From assembly GCA_025938055.1 (NCBI GenBank), contig JAICQC010000005.1:1-35591 (forward strand): 35,591 bases of DNA, read 5' to 3'. This stretch comes from Anaerolineales bacterium. Lineage in GTDB: Bacteria; Chloroflexota; Anaerolineae; Anaerolineales; Villigracilaceae. Position 1 is the first letter of the stretch; each line of letters starts with the position of its first letter. The notes under the pieces are model-generated. The model had not been told where the DNA came from. It was given only the letters and a program-made list of their open reading frames with translations, and made no database searches. Positions 1-6,444 of the stretch are shown here, piece after piece. The position numbers were made by a program, and so were the translations under genes.

Positions 1-104
1 AATGACGGGACCGGGAATTAGAACTCAGATCTCAGAGACCGATCATTCGATTTCTGACATCCGATGTCTAATCGGAAACTTTAGTTCAAAAGGAGAGTAC
101 GACT
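1..104. other. Non-coding leader left of the first BMC gene
   Basis: No convincing gene is seen here. A short inverted repeat, CCGAT (61-65) and ATCGG (71-75), sits about 30 bases before the first start codon, and a strong Shine-Dalgarno AAAGGAGAG precedes the ATG at 105. No clear -10/-35 pair is visible, so transcription may enter from a gene to the left of the window. Confidence 0.5.
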
Positions 105-422
105 ATGCCCGTAGATGTTTCCATGATAGCTCTTGGAATGGTGGAGACCAAAGGTCTGATCGGCGCGATCGAAGCCGCGGACGCAATGGTCAAAGCCGCG
201 AATGTGACCCTGATCGGCAGTGAATATGTCGGCGGCGGGTACGTGACCGTAATGGTGCGCGGCGATGTCGGCGCGGTCAAAGCCGCGACCGATGCAGGCG
301 CCGCGGCAGCCAAGCGCGTTGGCGAGCTGGCTTCGGTTCATGTGATCCCGCGCCCGCACACCGATGTGGAGATCATCCTGCCGCAGAACTCGAAGGGTTC
401 TTTCGGCGGACGAGGCAAGTAG
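105..422 (+). CDS. BMC-H hexameric microcompartment shell protein (EutM/PduA-like)
   Basis: This 105-residue protein is a single-domain bacterial microcompartment shell protein, expected to form hexamers that tile the facets of the protein shell. The Pfam BMC fold is recognisable from the opening [20 protein letters not shown], the central [19 protein letters not shown], and the closing [12 protein letters not shown]. The glycine-rich pore loop GGG lies at residues 43-45; the residue usually supplied as lysine just before it in EutM is replaced by a YV pair. A short Gly/Ser/Lys tail follows the domain. The start is supported by AAAGGAGAG eight bases upstream. A hairpin with a T-run follows the stop and may make this the most abundant message of the cluster. 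Substrate of the compartment cannot be told from this gene. Confidence 0.95.
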   Translation: MPVDVSMIALGMVETKGLIGAIEAADAMVKAANVTLIGSEYVGGGYVTVMVRGDVGAVKAATDAGAAAAKRVGELASVHVIPRPHTDVEIILPQNSKGSFGGRGK

Positions 423-434
423 ACAAGGACGCGT

Positions 435-478
435 GTAAACAAGTAGACACAGCAACGTGTGCACCTGTTTACCTTTTT
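435..478 (+). terminator. Hairpin plus T-run between the BMC-H gene and the cupin gene (terminator or attenuator)
   Basis: Arms GTAAACAAGT (435-444) and ACCTGTTTAC (463-472) pair with one A/C mismatch. Inside them ACAC (447-450) pairs with GTGT (457-460). The outer arm is followed by CTTTTT (473-478). This has the layout of an intrinsic terminator and lies 13 nt after the BMC-H stop. It would allow partial read-through, giving excess hexamer over downstream proteins. It also contains the possible upstream ATG at 459 of the next gene, arguing against that start. Confidence 0.5.
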
Positions 479-497
479 ACGTGTCTACGTATCCCTC

Positions 498-1049
498 ATG
501 CCGCGTCAACTGTTCACAGCTGAAGATATTCGCCGGCTCTCACGCGAGAACACAGAAACGCTTGTGCTGGGAAACGACGATATCCTCACCCATGAAGCCG
601 CCGACGTCGCCTATGCTCTGGGCGTGAAAGTGATTCGTGAAACGGGGTCAGGTTCCGGCTTTCGAAAAGAGTCGCCGCCCGTCCGCTCGAACTTGCCGCC
701 ACTGAAAGTCGTACGAATGGCAAACGTTCAGGTGGAGCCGTTCCTCGAAGGGAAAACCACGCCGGGCACGAACGTGTGGTTGAAGGATGTAATCGTGACG
801 CAGGACCGTTCGCCGATGGGCGCGGGCTATATGTCGCTCGATAAAGGCGAGATGCAGTGGACACTCAACTATGACGAGATCGACATTGTGCTGGAAGGCG
901 AGCTGGTGATCACGCGCGGCAATGAACAGGTGCGCGGAAAAACAGGCGATGTGATTTACATCCCCAAAGGATCGAGCATCACCTTTGGCACGCCGAGCTG
1001 GACGCGCTTTGTGTATGTAGTCTTCCCCGTGAACTGGAACGAGAAGTGA
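498..1049 (+). CDS. eutQ: EutQ-like cupin protein of the microcompartment locus
   Basis: This 183-residue protein resembles EutQ, an accessory protein of ethanolamine-type microcompartments; the E. coli protein has been linked to acetate kinase activity, but whether that applies here is unknown. The N-terminal module (about residues 4-45) has the EutQ pattern FTAEDIRRL...ILTHEAADVAYALGVKV. It is followed by a charged linker and a C-terminal cupin barrel (about 90-183) with MQWTLNYDEIDIVLEGEL and GDVIYIPKGSSITFG. The GxxGDxxxxPxG half of the cupin motif is present, but the first-half histidines are mostly replaced, as is usual in EutQ. The ATG at 498 is preferred over 459 because 459 lies in a terminator-like hairpin and would add a non-homologous extension. 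No clear ribosome-binding site is seen for either. Confidence 0.82.
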   Translation: MPRQLFTAEDIRRLSRENTETLVLGNDDILTHEAADVAYALGVKVIRETGSGSGFRKESPPVRSNLPPLKVVRMANVQVEPFLEGKTTPGTNVWLKDVIVTQDRSPMGAGYMSLDKGEMQWTLNYDEIDIVLEGELVITRGNEQVRGKTGDVIYIPKGSSITFGTPSWTRFVYVVFPVNWNEK

Positions 1050-1053
1050 CGTT

Positions 1054-1893
1054 GTGAATCCGAATCTGTCTGACCTGCTGACTCAAACCGACCGCATCAT
1101 GTCCGGTACAAACGGCTGGCGCGCGGATTCGAGGCCAACCCCCTCGAGCGACTCTGTTCATGTTGGAGTTGATCTGGGTACGGCATACACCGTGCTGGTC
1201 GTGCTGGACAAGGATCATCAGCCGATTGCCGGCGCTTATCAATTCGCACAGATCGTGCGCGACGGTCTGGTCGTTGATTTTGTCGGCGCTGTGGATCTTC
1301 TGCGCCAGATGAAGTCAGAGGTGGAGGAAAGACTCGGGTTCGTGTTGAAGTCCGCGGCAAGTGGATATCCCCCGGGTGTGCCGCAAGCTGAAGTGCGCGC
1401 AACGGCAAACGTTCTGTTCGGCGCCGGGCTGGACTGCACGGGACTGGTCGATGAGCCCACAGCCGCGAACAACGTCCTGCAGATCACGGATGGCGCGATT
1501 GTGGATGTTGGCGGCGGGACGACCGGTATCGCGGTCTTGAAGAAAGGCAGAGTCGTGTACACTGCCGATGAACCGACCGGCGGGACGCACTTTTCCCTGG
1601 TGATCGCGGGCTCCACAGGTTCAACGTTTGAAGAAGCGGAGGCGATGAAGAAAGACCCAAAGGAGCAAACACGGCTCTTTCCGGTGATTCGTCCCGTCAT
1701 GGAAAAGGTTGGCACGATCGTACGAAGGCACATTTCTGGGCACAAGGTTGATAAACTCTATCTCGTCGGTGGCACTTGCGCCTACCCTGGCATGGATCAC
1801 GTGATTCAGGAAGTGACTGGCGTGGAAACGTTGCTCCCAGGCAACCCGTTGTTCATTACGCCGCTGGGAATTGCGATGAATAATAAAATTTAA
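1054..1893 (+). CDS. eutJ: EutJ-like actin/Hsp70-fold ATPase
   Basis: This 279-residue protein matches the EutJ family, a putative chaperone-like member of the actin/Hsp70 superfamily found in microcompartment loci. Phosphate loop 1 reads VGVDLGTAYT (about residues 38-47), the phosphate 2/connect region reads IVDVGGGTTGIAVLKKG (about 149-165), and the adenosine-site segment reads LYLVGGTCAYPGM. DEPTAAN precedes phosphate 2, as in the family. The length is close to E. coli EutJ (278). The start is a GTG four bases after the cupin stop, indicating co-transcription and probably translational coupling. Its role is not settled; the family is proposed to help fold or reactivate cargo enzymes. No cargo enzyme is visible in the window to say which one. 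Confidence 0.88.
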   Translation: MNPNLSDLLTQTDRIMSGTNGWRADSRPTPSSDSVHVGVDLGTAYTVLVVLDKDHQPIAGAYQFAQIVRDGLVVDFVGAVDLLRQMKSEVEERLGFVLKSAASGYPPGVPQAEVRATANVLFGAGLDCTGLVDEPTAANNVLQITDGAIVDVGGGTTGIAVLKKGRVVYTADEPTGGTHFSLVIAGSTGSTFEEAEAMKKDPKEQTRLFPVIRPVMEKVGTIVRRHISGHKVDKLYLVGGTCAYPGMDHVIQEVTGVETLLPGNPLFITPLGIAMNNKI

Positions 1894-1931
1894 ATCTGTC
1901 ACACCTGCAACAACAGAAAACTTGGAGTATT

Positions 1932-2561
1932 ATGGCTGATCAATTTTCATTACGTGTTTACTCTTACCTCGACCGCATGCAGCCGCAGTACGCGGCGTTC
2001 GTTGGCACCATTACGCAGGGTGACCTGCCCACCGAAGGCATGGCTTCACTGTATGTGGAAGTCGCTCCTGGCAACGAGGTCTTTCGCCTGGTCGATATCG
2101 CGGTGAAGTCCACAGAGGCAAAGCCCGGTGCGCAGCTTGTGGAGCGCGAGTTTGGCATGTTCGAGGTCCATTCACGGACGCAGGCAGAAGTACTCGAAGC
2201 CGGCCGCATCGTCCTGGAGCGCCTGGGACTGAATATCGCCGAGCGCATCAAACCGTTTATTGCCTCCGTGCAGATCATTACAAACGTGGATCCCTACCAG
2301 GCCCAATTGTTGAACCGCTTCCGGCGCGGCTCGATGCTGGTTCCGGGTGAGACGATGCTCGTACTCGAATGTGCGCCAGCGGCATACATCAACTATGCCT
2401 GCAACGAAGCAGAGAAGGGCGCGAACATCAAGATTCTGCATGTCTCGTCTGTTGGTCGCTTTGGACGCATGTGGCTCTCCGGCTCGGAGGCAGAGATCCT
2501 GACCGCGCGCAACGCAGCGGTCAAAGCGCTGGAAGAACTCGAAGGCAGACCGGAAAGGTAA
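1932..2561 (+). CDS. BMC-T tandem-domain trimeric shell protein, CsoS1D-like
   Basis: This 209-residue protein carries two fused BMC domains and should assemble as a pseudo-hexameric trimer. Its sequence pattern (SYLDRMQPQYAAFVGT near residues 11-26, YVEVAPGNEVFRLVDIA at 41-57, INYACNEAEKGANI late in domain 2) matches the CsoS1D/Haliangium-type BMC-T class rather than PduB or EutL. CsoS1D-class trimers stack face to face and have a large, gated central pore. The pore Glu-Arg pair of that class appears as E71-R72 in LVEREFG. The equivalent position in domain 2 reads LHVSSVGRFGR. The gene begins 38 nt after eutJ behind TTGGAG. It probably passes larger substrates or cofactors through the shell. 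Confidence 0.9.
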   Translation: MADQFSLRVYSYLDRMQPQYAAFVGTITQGDLPTEGMASLYVEVAPGNEVFRLVDIAVKSTEAKPGAQLVEREFGMFEVHSRTQAEVLEAGRIVLERLGLNIAERIKPFIASVQIITNVDPYQAQLLNRFRRGSMLVPGETMLVLECAPAAYINYACNEAEKGANIKILHVSSVGRFGRMWLSGSEAEILTARNAAVKALEELEGRPER

Positions 2562-2567
2562 ATTTCA

Positions 2568-2664
2568 TGTCATTGCGAGCCCCGAGGCTCAAACGCCGAG
2601 GTGGCGAAGTAATCTTCCAATGAATGTGGAGACTGCTTCGGTCGCTAGCGCTCCCTCGCAACAC
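2568..2664. repeat. Degenerate palindromic interspersed repeat (CATTGCGAG ... CTCGCAA type)
   Basis: This spacer contains CATTGCGAG (2571-2579) with the complementary CTCGCAA (2655-2661). Nested inside are GCGAAGTAATCTTCC (2604-2618) and the roughly complementary GGAGACTGCTTCGGTCGC (2628-2645). The consensus of these arms resembles a dispersed palindromic repeat seen in many bacterial genomes, including Chloroflexota. No transposase is associated. The copy is imperfect, so it looks old. It interrupts the BMC gene string without separating the strand direction. Confidence 0.55.
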
Positions 2665-2705
2665 CTGCACTGGCGTGCATGCGCAAGTGTGACAAAGGCG
2701 ATCTT

Positions 2706-3050
2706 ATGGCGAAGATCTTTTACACTGAACAGGACATTGACAACCTGAAAGCGCGCGGGGTCGACAGCATTGACGTGAACGATAACGTGGTGCTGACCGA
2801 TCTGGCGGTCGAGCGCGCCATGAAATATGGCATTAAGATCAACCGCCGTGAATTATCTGCGCCGCAGGCCAGCTATAGTCCATCGGTCAACACGTATGCA
2901 GCGTATCCACGAGAGGCGCCGCGTGAAAGCACTTCAGATGCCGAACTCAAACAAAAGATTAAAGCCGAAGTTCTGGCAAGACTCAACGGACAAGTGGATG
3001 AGAAGCTGTTGGACGCGGTGATAACTCGTGTGCTCGCAGGGATGAAATAA
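2706..3050 (+). CDS. Small BMC-associated protein: EutQ N-terminal module plus C-terminal amphipathic helix
   Basis: This 114-residue protein has no named family that I recognise. Residues 4-46 (FYTEQDIDNLKARGVDSIDV, then VVLTDLAVERAMKYGIKI) closely follow the N-terminal module of the EutQ-like protein encoded at 498-1049. A Pro/Ser/Tyr-rich linker (about 50-77) follows. The last 36 residues, with ELKQKIKAEVLARLNGQ and DEKLLDAVITRVLAGMK, look like two amphipathic helices. Such helix-behind-linker architecture is typical of microcompartment encapsulation peptides, so it may be an adaptor between cargo and shell; that is inference. The ATG at 2706 is chosen over 2679 because AAAGGCG precedes it and homology begins there. 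It is the last gene of the cluster and is separated from the BMC-T gene by a palindromic repeat. Confidence 0.8.
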   Translation: MAKIFYTEQDIDNLKARGVDSIDVNDNVVLTDLAVERAMKYGIKINRRELSAPQASYSPSVNTYAAYPREAPRESTSDAELKQKIKAEVLARLNGQVDEKLLDAVITRVLAGMK

Positions 3051-3071
3051 AATACTTTTCATCAGAGAAAC

Positions 3072-3101
3072 TTAACAAAACAGCAGATTATTCGTTATAC
3101 T
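3072..3101 (+). promoter_or_regulatory. Promoter of ppc, predicted leaderless
   Basis: TTAACA (3072-3077) and TATACT (3096-3101) are separated by 18 nt. The ATG of ppc begins six bases after the -10 box, at the expected transcription start, so the message would have essentially no 5' leader. No Shine-Dalgarno sequence is present. Confidence 0.55.
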
Positions 3102-3107
3102 TCCTGT

Positions 3108-5813
3108 ATGGAATTATCGGCAGCTATCCATTTACTGGGTGACATCCTAGGGGAGGTGATCAGCGAGCTTGAGTCACCGGAACTCTTTGCAGCTGAAGAA
3201 CGCATTCGTGCCGCCGCGAAAGATCGTCGGGGTGGGAACGCGCAAGCGGCAAAAAAACTTGAGGCGGAGGTCGAAGCGCTGGATATTAACGCGGCGCGTG
3301 CCATCTCTGCCGCATTCACAACGTACTTTGATCTCGTCAATCTGGCGGAGGAAGACCAGCGCGTCCAGCAGCTGCGGGAACGCGAGCGCATGCTTTCGCC
3401 AGAGCCGCTCAACGAATCGGTGGGGGATGCCGTCGCCTTGCTCAAGAAACAGGGCGTGACAGGAGAGCAGCTGCGATCCTTGCTCCAGAGGCTTTCCATT
3501 GAACTCGTTCTCACCGCGCATCCCACAGAGGCGCGTCGCCGTACCGTCGTTTCCAAAATTCAGAGGGTGGCGTACCTGTTGGCTCAGATTTCGAGCGACG
3601 ACTTGACGCCGCGCGGCAGGGAAAAAACTCGTGGCGAGATCCATGCGGAAATTGCAAGCCTCTGGCTGACCGATCGTGACCGAACTGTGCGCCCGCCGGT
3701 TACCGACGAAGTGCGCACGGGATTGTTTTTTGTCGATAACGTTTTTTGGGATGCGCTGCCCGCACTCTATGAGGATCTCGAATATGCGCTGGCATCCTAT
3801 TATCCCGAGGTTGCCCCGCCTTCTGCCTGGCTGCGCCTTGCCTCCTGGATGGGCGGCGACCGGGACGGCAACCCGAACGTCACGCATGTGGTCACCGCGG
3901 AGACGCTGCGCCTGCACCGCGGCTTGGCAGTGGAACGCCATCGCCGCAGCCTGCAGGAATTGTCCCGCCGTCTGAGCGTGAGCGAGCGCCGGCTCTCGCC
4001 TCCGCCTGAGATCGAGTCCTGGATCAAGGCGCGGCATCCGCTCCCTGAACATGTTGCCTATATCGAAGAACGTTATCCCGCCGAGCCATTCCGGCTGGTG
4101 CTTTCCCTGCTTGCCAACGATCTGGCAGAGGCTTCGAGCGATGATATGACAGCGCGTCTGTTGGAACGGAAGCCGCACCAGGCGCGCATTCGGGTTCAGG
4201 ATCTATTGAATCCCCTCGAGTTGATCGCCTCGCGCCTGCCTGCGCCGCTTCAGCAGGATGAAATCCAGAAGACCTGCCGCCAATTGGAAGTCTTCGGTTT
4301 GCATTCCATGCGCCTTGACCTTCGTGAAGACTCAAGTCGCCTCAATGGAACGCTGGATGAAACCCTGCGCGCGCTTAACATCACGCCGAACTTTTCCGAG
4401 ATGCCGGAACAGGAACGCCTCGGTCTCCTTACCAAATTGCTTGCTTCCGATCTACCGGATCTATCGGAGCAACCCGGCATTACCGCGCCGACTGCCGAAA
4501 CTTGGGCGCTATTCCATCTGATCAAACGTGTACGCGATGTTTACGGAGTGGAATTGCTGGGACCGTTTGTGATTTCCATGTGCCAATCTGCCGCAGACGT
4601 CTTGAGTGTGCTGCTGCTGGCGCGCTGGACAGGCTGTGATGTGGGCTTGCAGATCGTGCCGCTCTTCGAAACAATTGAAGATCTGCGCGGCGCGCCGTCC
4701 ATTTTCGAGAGCCTGGTGGGCTTGCCCATCTACCGCGAACATCTGGCGACGTGCAACGACGAACAAATGATCATGATCGGCTATTCAGACAGTAACAAGG
4801 ATGGCGGATATGTCATGTCGAACTGGGCGCTTTACCAGGGGCAGGAAAATATTACCGAGGTTGCGCAAAAACACAAAATTGCTCTGACGATTTTTCATGG
4901 TCGCGGTGGGACAATTGCACGCGGTGGAGGACCCGCCAATCGGGCGATCCGTGCCCAGCCCCCCGGCAGTATCAACGGTCGCTTCCGCCTCACCGAACAG
5001 GGAGAGGTGATCGCTGCCCGCTATTCCAACCCGGACCTGGCTCATCGTCATCTCGAGCAGTTGGTCCACGCGGTTCTCATCGCCTCTTCACCCGCCAAGG
5101 CGCAGCCTGAGATCCCACCCGAATGGCGTGCTGCCATGGATCAAATGTCAGTCACAGCACATGAGATGTATCGCGATCTCGTGTATGAAAATCCCCGGTT
5201 CATCGAGTTCTGGCAGACAGCAACCCCACTGGATGAAATCAAACGATTGCATATTGGTTCGCGGCCTGCCGCGCGCGGCACGAGTAGTGAAGTGACCAAG
5301 ATCCGCGCCATTCCCTGGGTATTCTCATGGATGCAGAGCCGTTTCAACCTGCCCGGGTGGTTTGGTCTTGGTTCTGCGCTTGTTGCGGTCGGGGATGACT
5401 CGCTCCTGCGTGATATGTACAAAGGCTGGGCGTTTTTCAAGACGATGCTGGATAACGCTGAGATGTCGCTGCTGAAGGCAGACATGGGAATCGCCTCACT
5501 TTACGTTGAATTGGTTCCCGACAAGAGACTGGGAGGCGAGCTGTTCGGGGCGATCCGCGACGAATATGACCGCACCCGCGACGTCGTCCTGTCCATTAGC
5601 GGGCATACAAACCTGCTGGATGAGGAACCGGTCACGCAGAACGCGGTCCAGTTGCGTAATCCCTATGTAGATCCGTTGAATTACATCCAGGTGGAAATGC
5701 TGCGCCGCATCCGTGCCCTGCCTGATCTTGAGAGTGAAGAGGCGCAAGCCCTACGCGAGGTGATCGGTATCACGATCAACGGCATCGCTGCGGGACTGCG
5801 GAACACAGGGTAA
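3108..5813 (+). CDS. ppc: Phosphoenolpyruvate carboxylase
   Basis: PEP carboxylase (901 residues, normal bacterial length) fixes bicarbonate onto phosphoenolpyruvate to give oxaloacetate, refilling the TCA cycle in the cytoplasm. The catalytic His138 lies in LTAHPTEARRRT. Other signatures are WMGGDRDGNPNVT, the YSDSNKDGG segment at residues 559-567, and the FHGRGGTIARGGGP loop with His597 and Arg599. The C-terminus ends in RNTG (898-901) where most PEPCs end in QNTG; the last three residues, including the terminal glycine needed for activity and inhibitor communication, are kept. Expression appears to come from its own promoter with no leader, so it is probably not part of the upstream microcompartment operon even though it points the same way. 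Confidence 0.98.
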   Translation: MELSAAIHLLGDILGEVISELESPELFAAEERIRAAAKDRRGGNAQAAKKLEAEVEALDINAARAISAAFTTYFDLVNLAEEDQRVQQLRERERMLSPEPLNESVGDAVALLKKQGVTGEQLRSLLQRLSIELVLTAHPTEARRRTVVSKIQRVAYLLAQISSDDLTPRGREKTRGEIHAEIASLWLTDRDRTVRPPVTDEVRTGLFFVDNVFWDALPALYEDLEYALASYYPEVAPPSAWLRLASWMGGDRDGNPNVTHVVTAETLRLHRGLAVERHRRSLQELSRRLSVSERRLSPPPEIESWIKARHPLPEHVAYIEERYPAEPFRLVLSLLANDLAEASSDDMTARLLERKPHQARIRVQDLLNPLELIASRLPAPLQQDEIQKTCRQLEVFGLHSMRLDLREDSSRLNGTLDETLRALNITPNFSEMPEQERLGLLTKLLASDLPDLSEQPGITAPTAETWALFHLIKRVRDVYGVELLGPFVISMCQSAADVLSVLLLARWTGCDVGLQIVPLFETIEDLRGAPSIFESLVGLPIYREHLATCNDEQMIMIGYSDSNKDGGYVMSNWALYQGQENITEVAQKHKIALTIFHGRGGTIARGGGPANRAIRAQPPGSINGRFRLTEQGEVIAARYSNPDLAHRHLEQLVHAVLIASSPAKAQPEIPPEWRAAMDQMSVTAHEMYRDLVYENPRFIEFWQTATPLDEIKRLHIGSRPAARGTSSEVTKIRAIPWVFSWMQSRFNLPGWFGLGSALVAVGDDSLLRDMYKGWAFFKTMLDNAEMSLLKADMGIASLYVELVPDKRLGGELFGAIRDEYDRTRDVVLSISGHTNLLDEEPVTQNAVQLRNPYVDPLNYIQVEMLRRIRALPDLESEEAQALREVIGITINGIAAGLRNTG

Positions 5814-5840
5814 CCGTCGAACTCAAATGCTTTGAAGTGC

Positions 5841-6236
5841 CTACTCGGGGAAAATGTCACCAAATGATTTCCAGAGGCCGACCAGCCCGCCAACGGTCAT
5901 GCCGAAGCCAGTGAGCAAGCCGAGCATCCGGTAGGAACTGCTTTGGATACCCAAGACTTGTCCCAGAACGTCCTGCTGAAGGAATGTCAGCAACGTCTGT
6001 ACATTGAAAGCCAGAATTCCAATGCCCAGCAGCAGTGTTCCGATGCTGAAGAAAAGCAGCCAGGGCGTCTGGCGGGCTGCAATAGTACGTTTGTGGCGTG
6101 CCTCCACCAATATAACGAATTGTTCAGCCTGCTTCCAGTTCAGTCCGCCGCGCTCGCGCACTCGTTGAATGACTTCTCTGCGGTTACGATTCCTTCCCAG
6201 TTCTTTGATAATGATGGCAGTAAGCTCTTCGTTCAT
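5841..6236 (-). CDS. Hypothetical two-helix membrane protein
   Basis: This 131-residue protein is not recognised. A hydrophilic N-terminal half (about residues 1-50, MNEELTAIIIKELGRNRNRR) looks like a small helical domain of the kind fused to short membrane proteins. It is followed by two membrane segments, about residues 56-82 and 102-121, and a short acidic tail. The ATG at 6236 is chosen because AGGAGC (6246-6251) precedes it at good spacing; the in-frame TTG at 6254 overlaps that site. A TATAAT box sits at 6273-6278 on this strand. It converges on ppc with a 27-nt gap and is monocistronic. Confidence 0.75.
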   Translation of the reverse strand: MNEELTAIIIKELGRNRNRREVIQRVRERGGLNWKQAEQFVILVEARHKRTIAARQTPWLLFFSIGTLLLGIGILAFNVQTLLTFLQQDVLGQVLGIQSSSYRMLGLLTGFGMTVGGLVGLWKSFGDIFPE

Positions 6237-6272
6237 GTCAGCAATGCTCCTCAATGCTCTTAGGTTTTGCCG

Positions 6273-6278
6273 ATTATA
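6273..6278 (-). promoter_or_regulatory. -10 box for the hypothetical membrane protein gene
   Basis: TATAAT on the minus strand, 36 nt before the ATG at 6236. No good -35 hexamer is seen at the expected spacing. Confidence 0.45.
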
Positions 6279-6374
6279 AACGCAGAGCGCGTTTCATAAA
6301 CTTTACAATTTCATTGCTGGGCTGCATCAAGGTGAGGCGTGTGATGTTTCATAAGAGTTATTCTTTTAGATGAA

Positions 6375-6404
6375 TTGCTTTTCGCCTCACGGGGCTGTTA
6401 TACT
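6375..6404 (+). promoter_or_regulatory. Promoter of the cyclase-ATPase gene
   Basis: TTGCTT (6375-6380), an 18-nt spacer and TATACT (6399-6404) with an extended -10 TGT immediately upstream. The predicted start of transcription is about 35 nt before the ATG at 6445. Confidence 0.55.
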
Positions 6405-6444
6405 CGGCGCCATCAGACTGACGTACCAGTGAGAAAAGAGCATT

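Noticed and set aside
2..223. Open frame starting at base 2
   Set aside because: It overlaps the clear BMC-H gene in another frame, its residues are Arg/Asp-rich as expected from an out-of-frame reading, and it lacks a ribosome-binding site.
3174..4178. 334-codon minus-strand frame within ppc
   Set aside because: It lies fully inside the PEP carboxylase gene, whose catalytic motifs are intact, and shows no recognisable domain.
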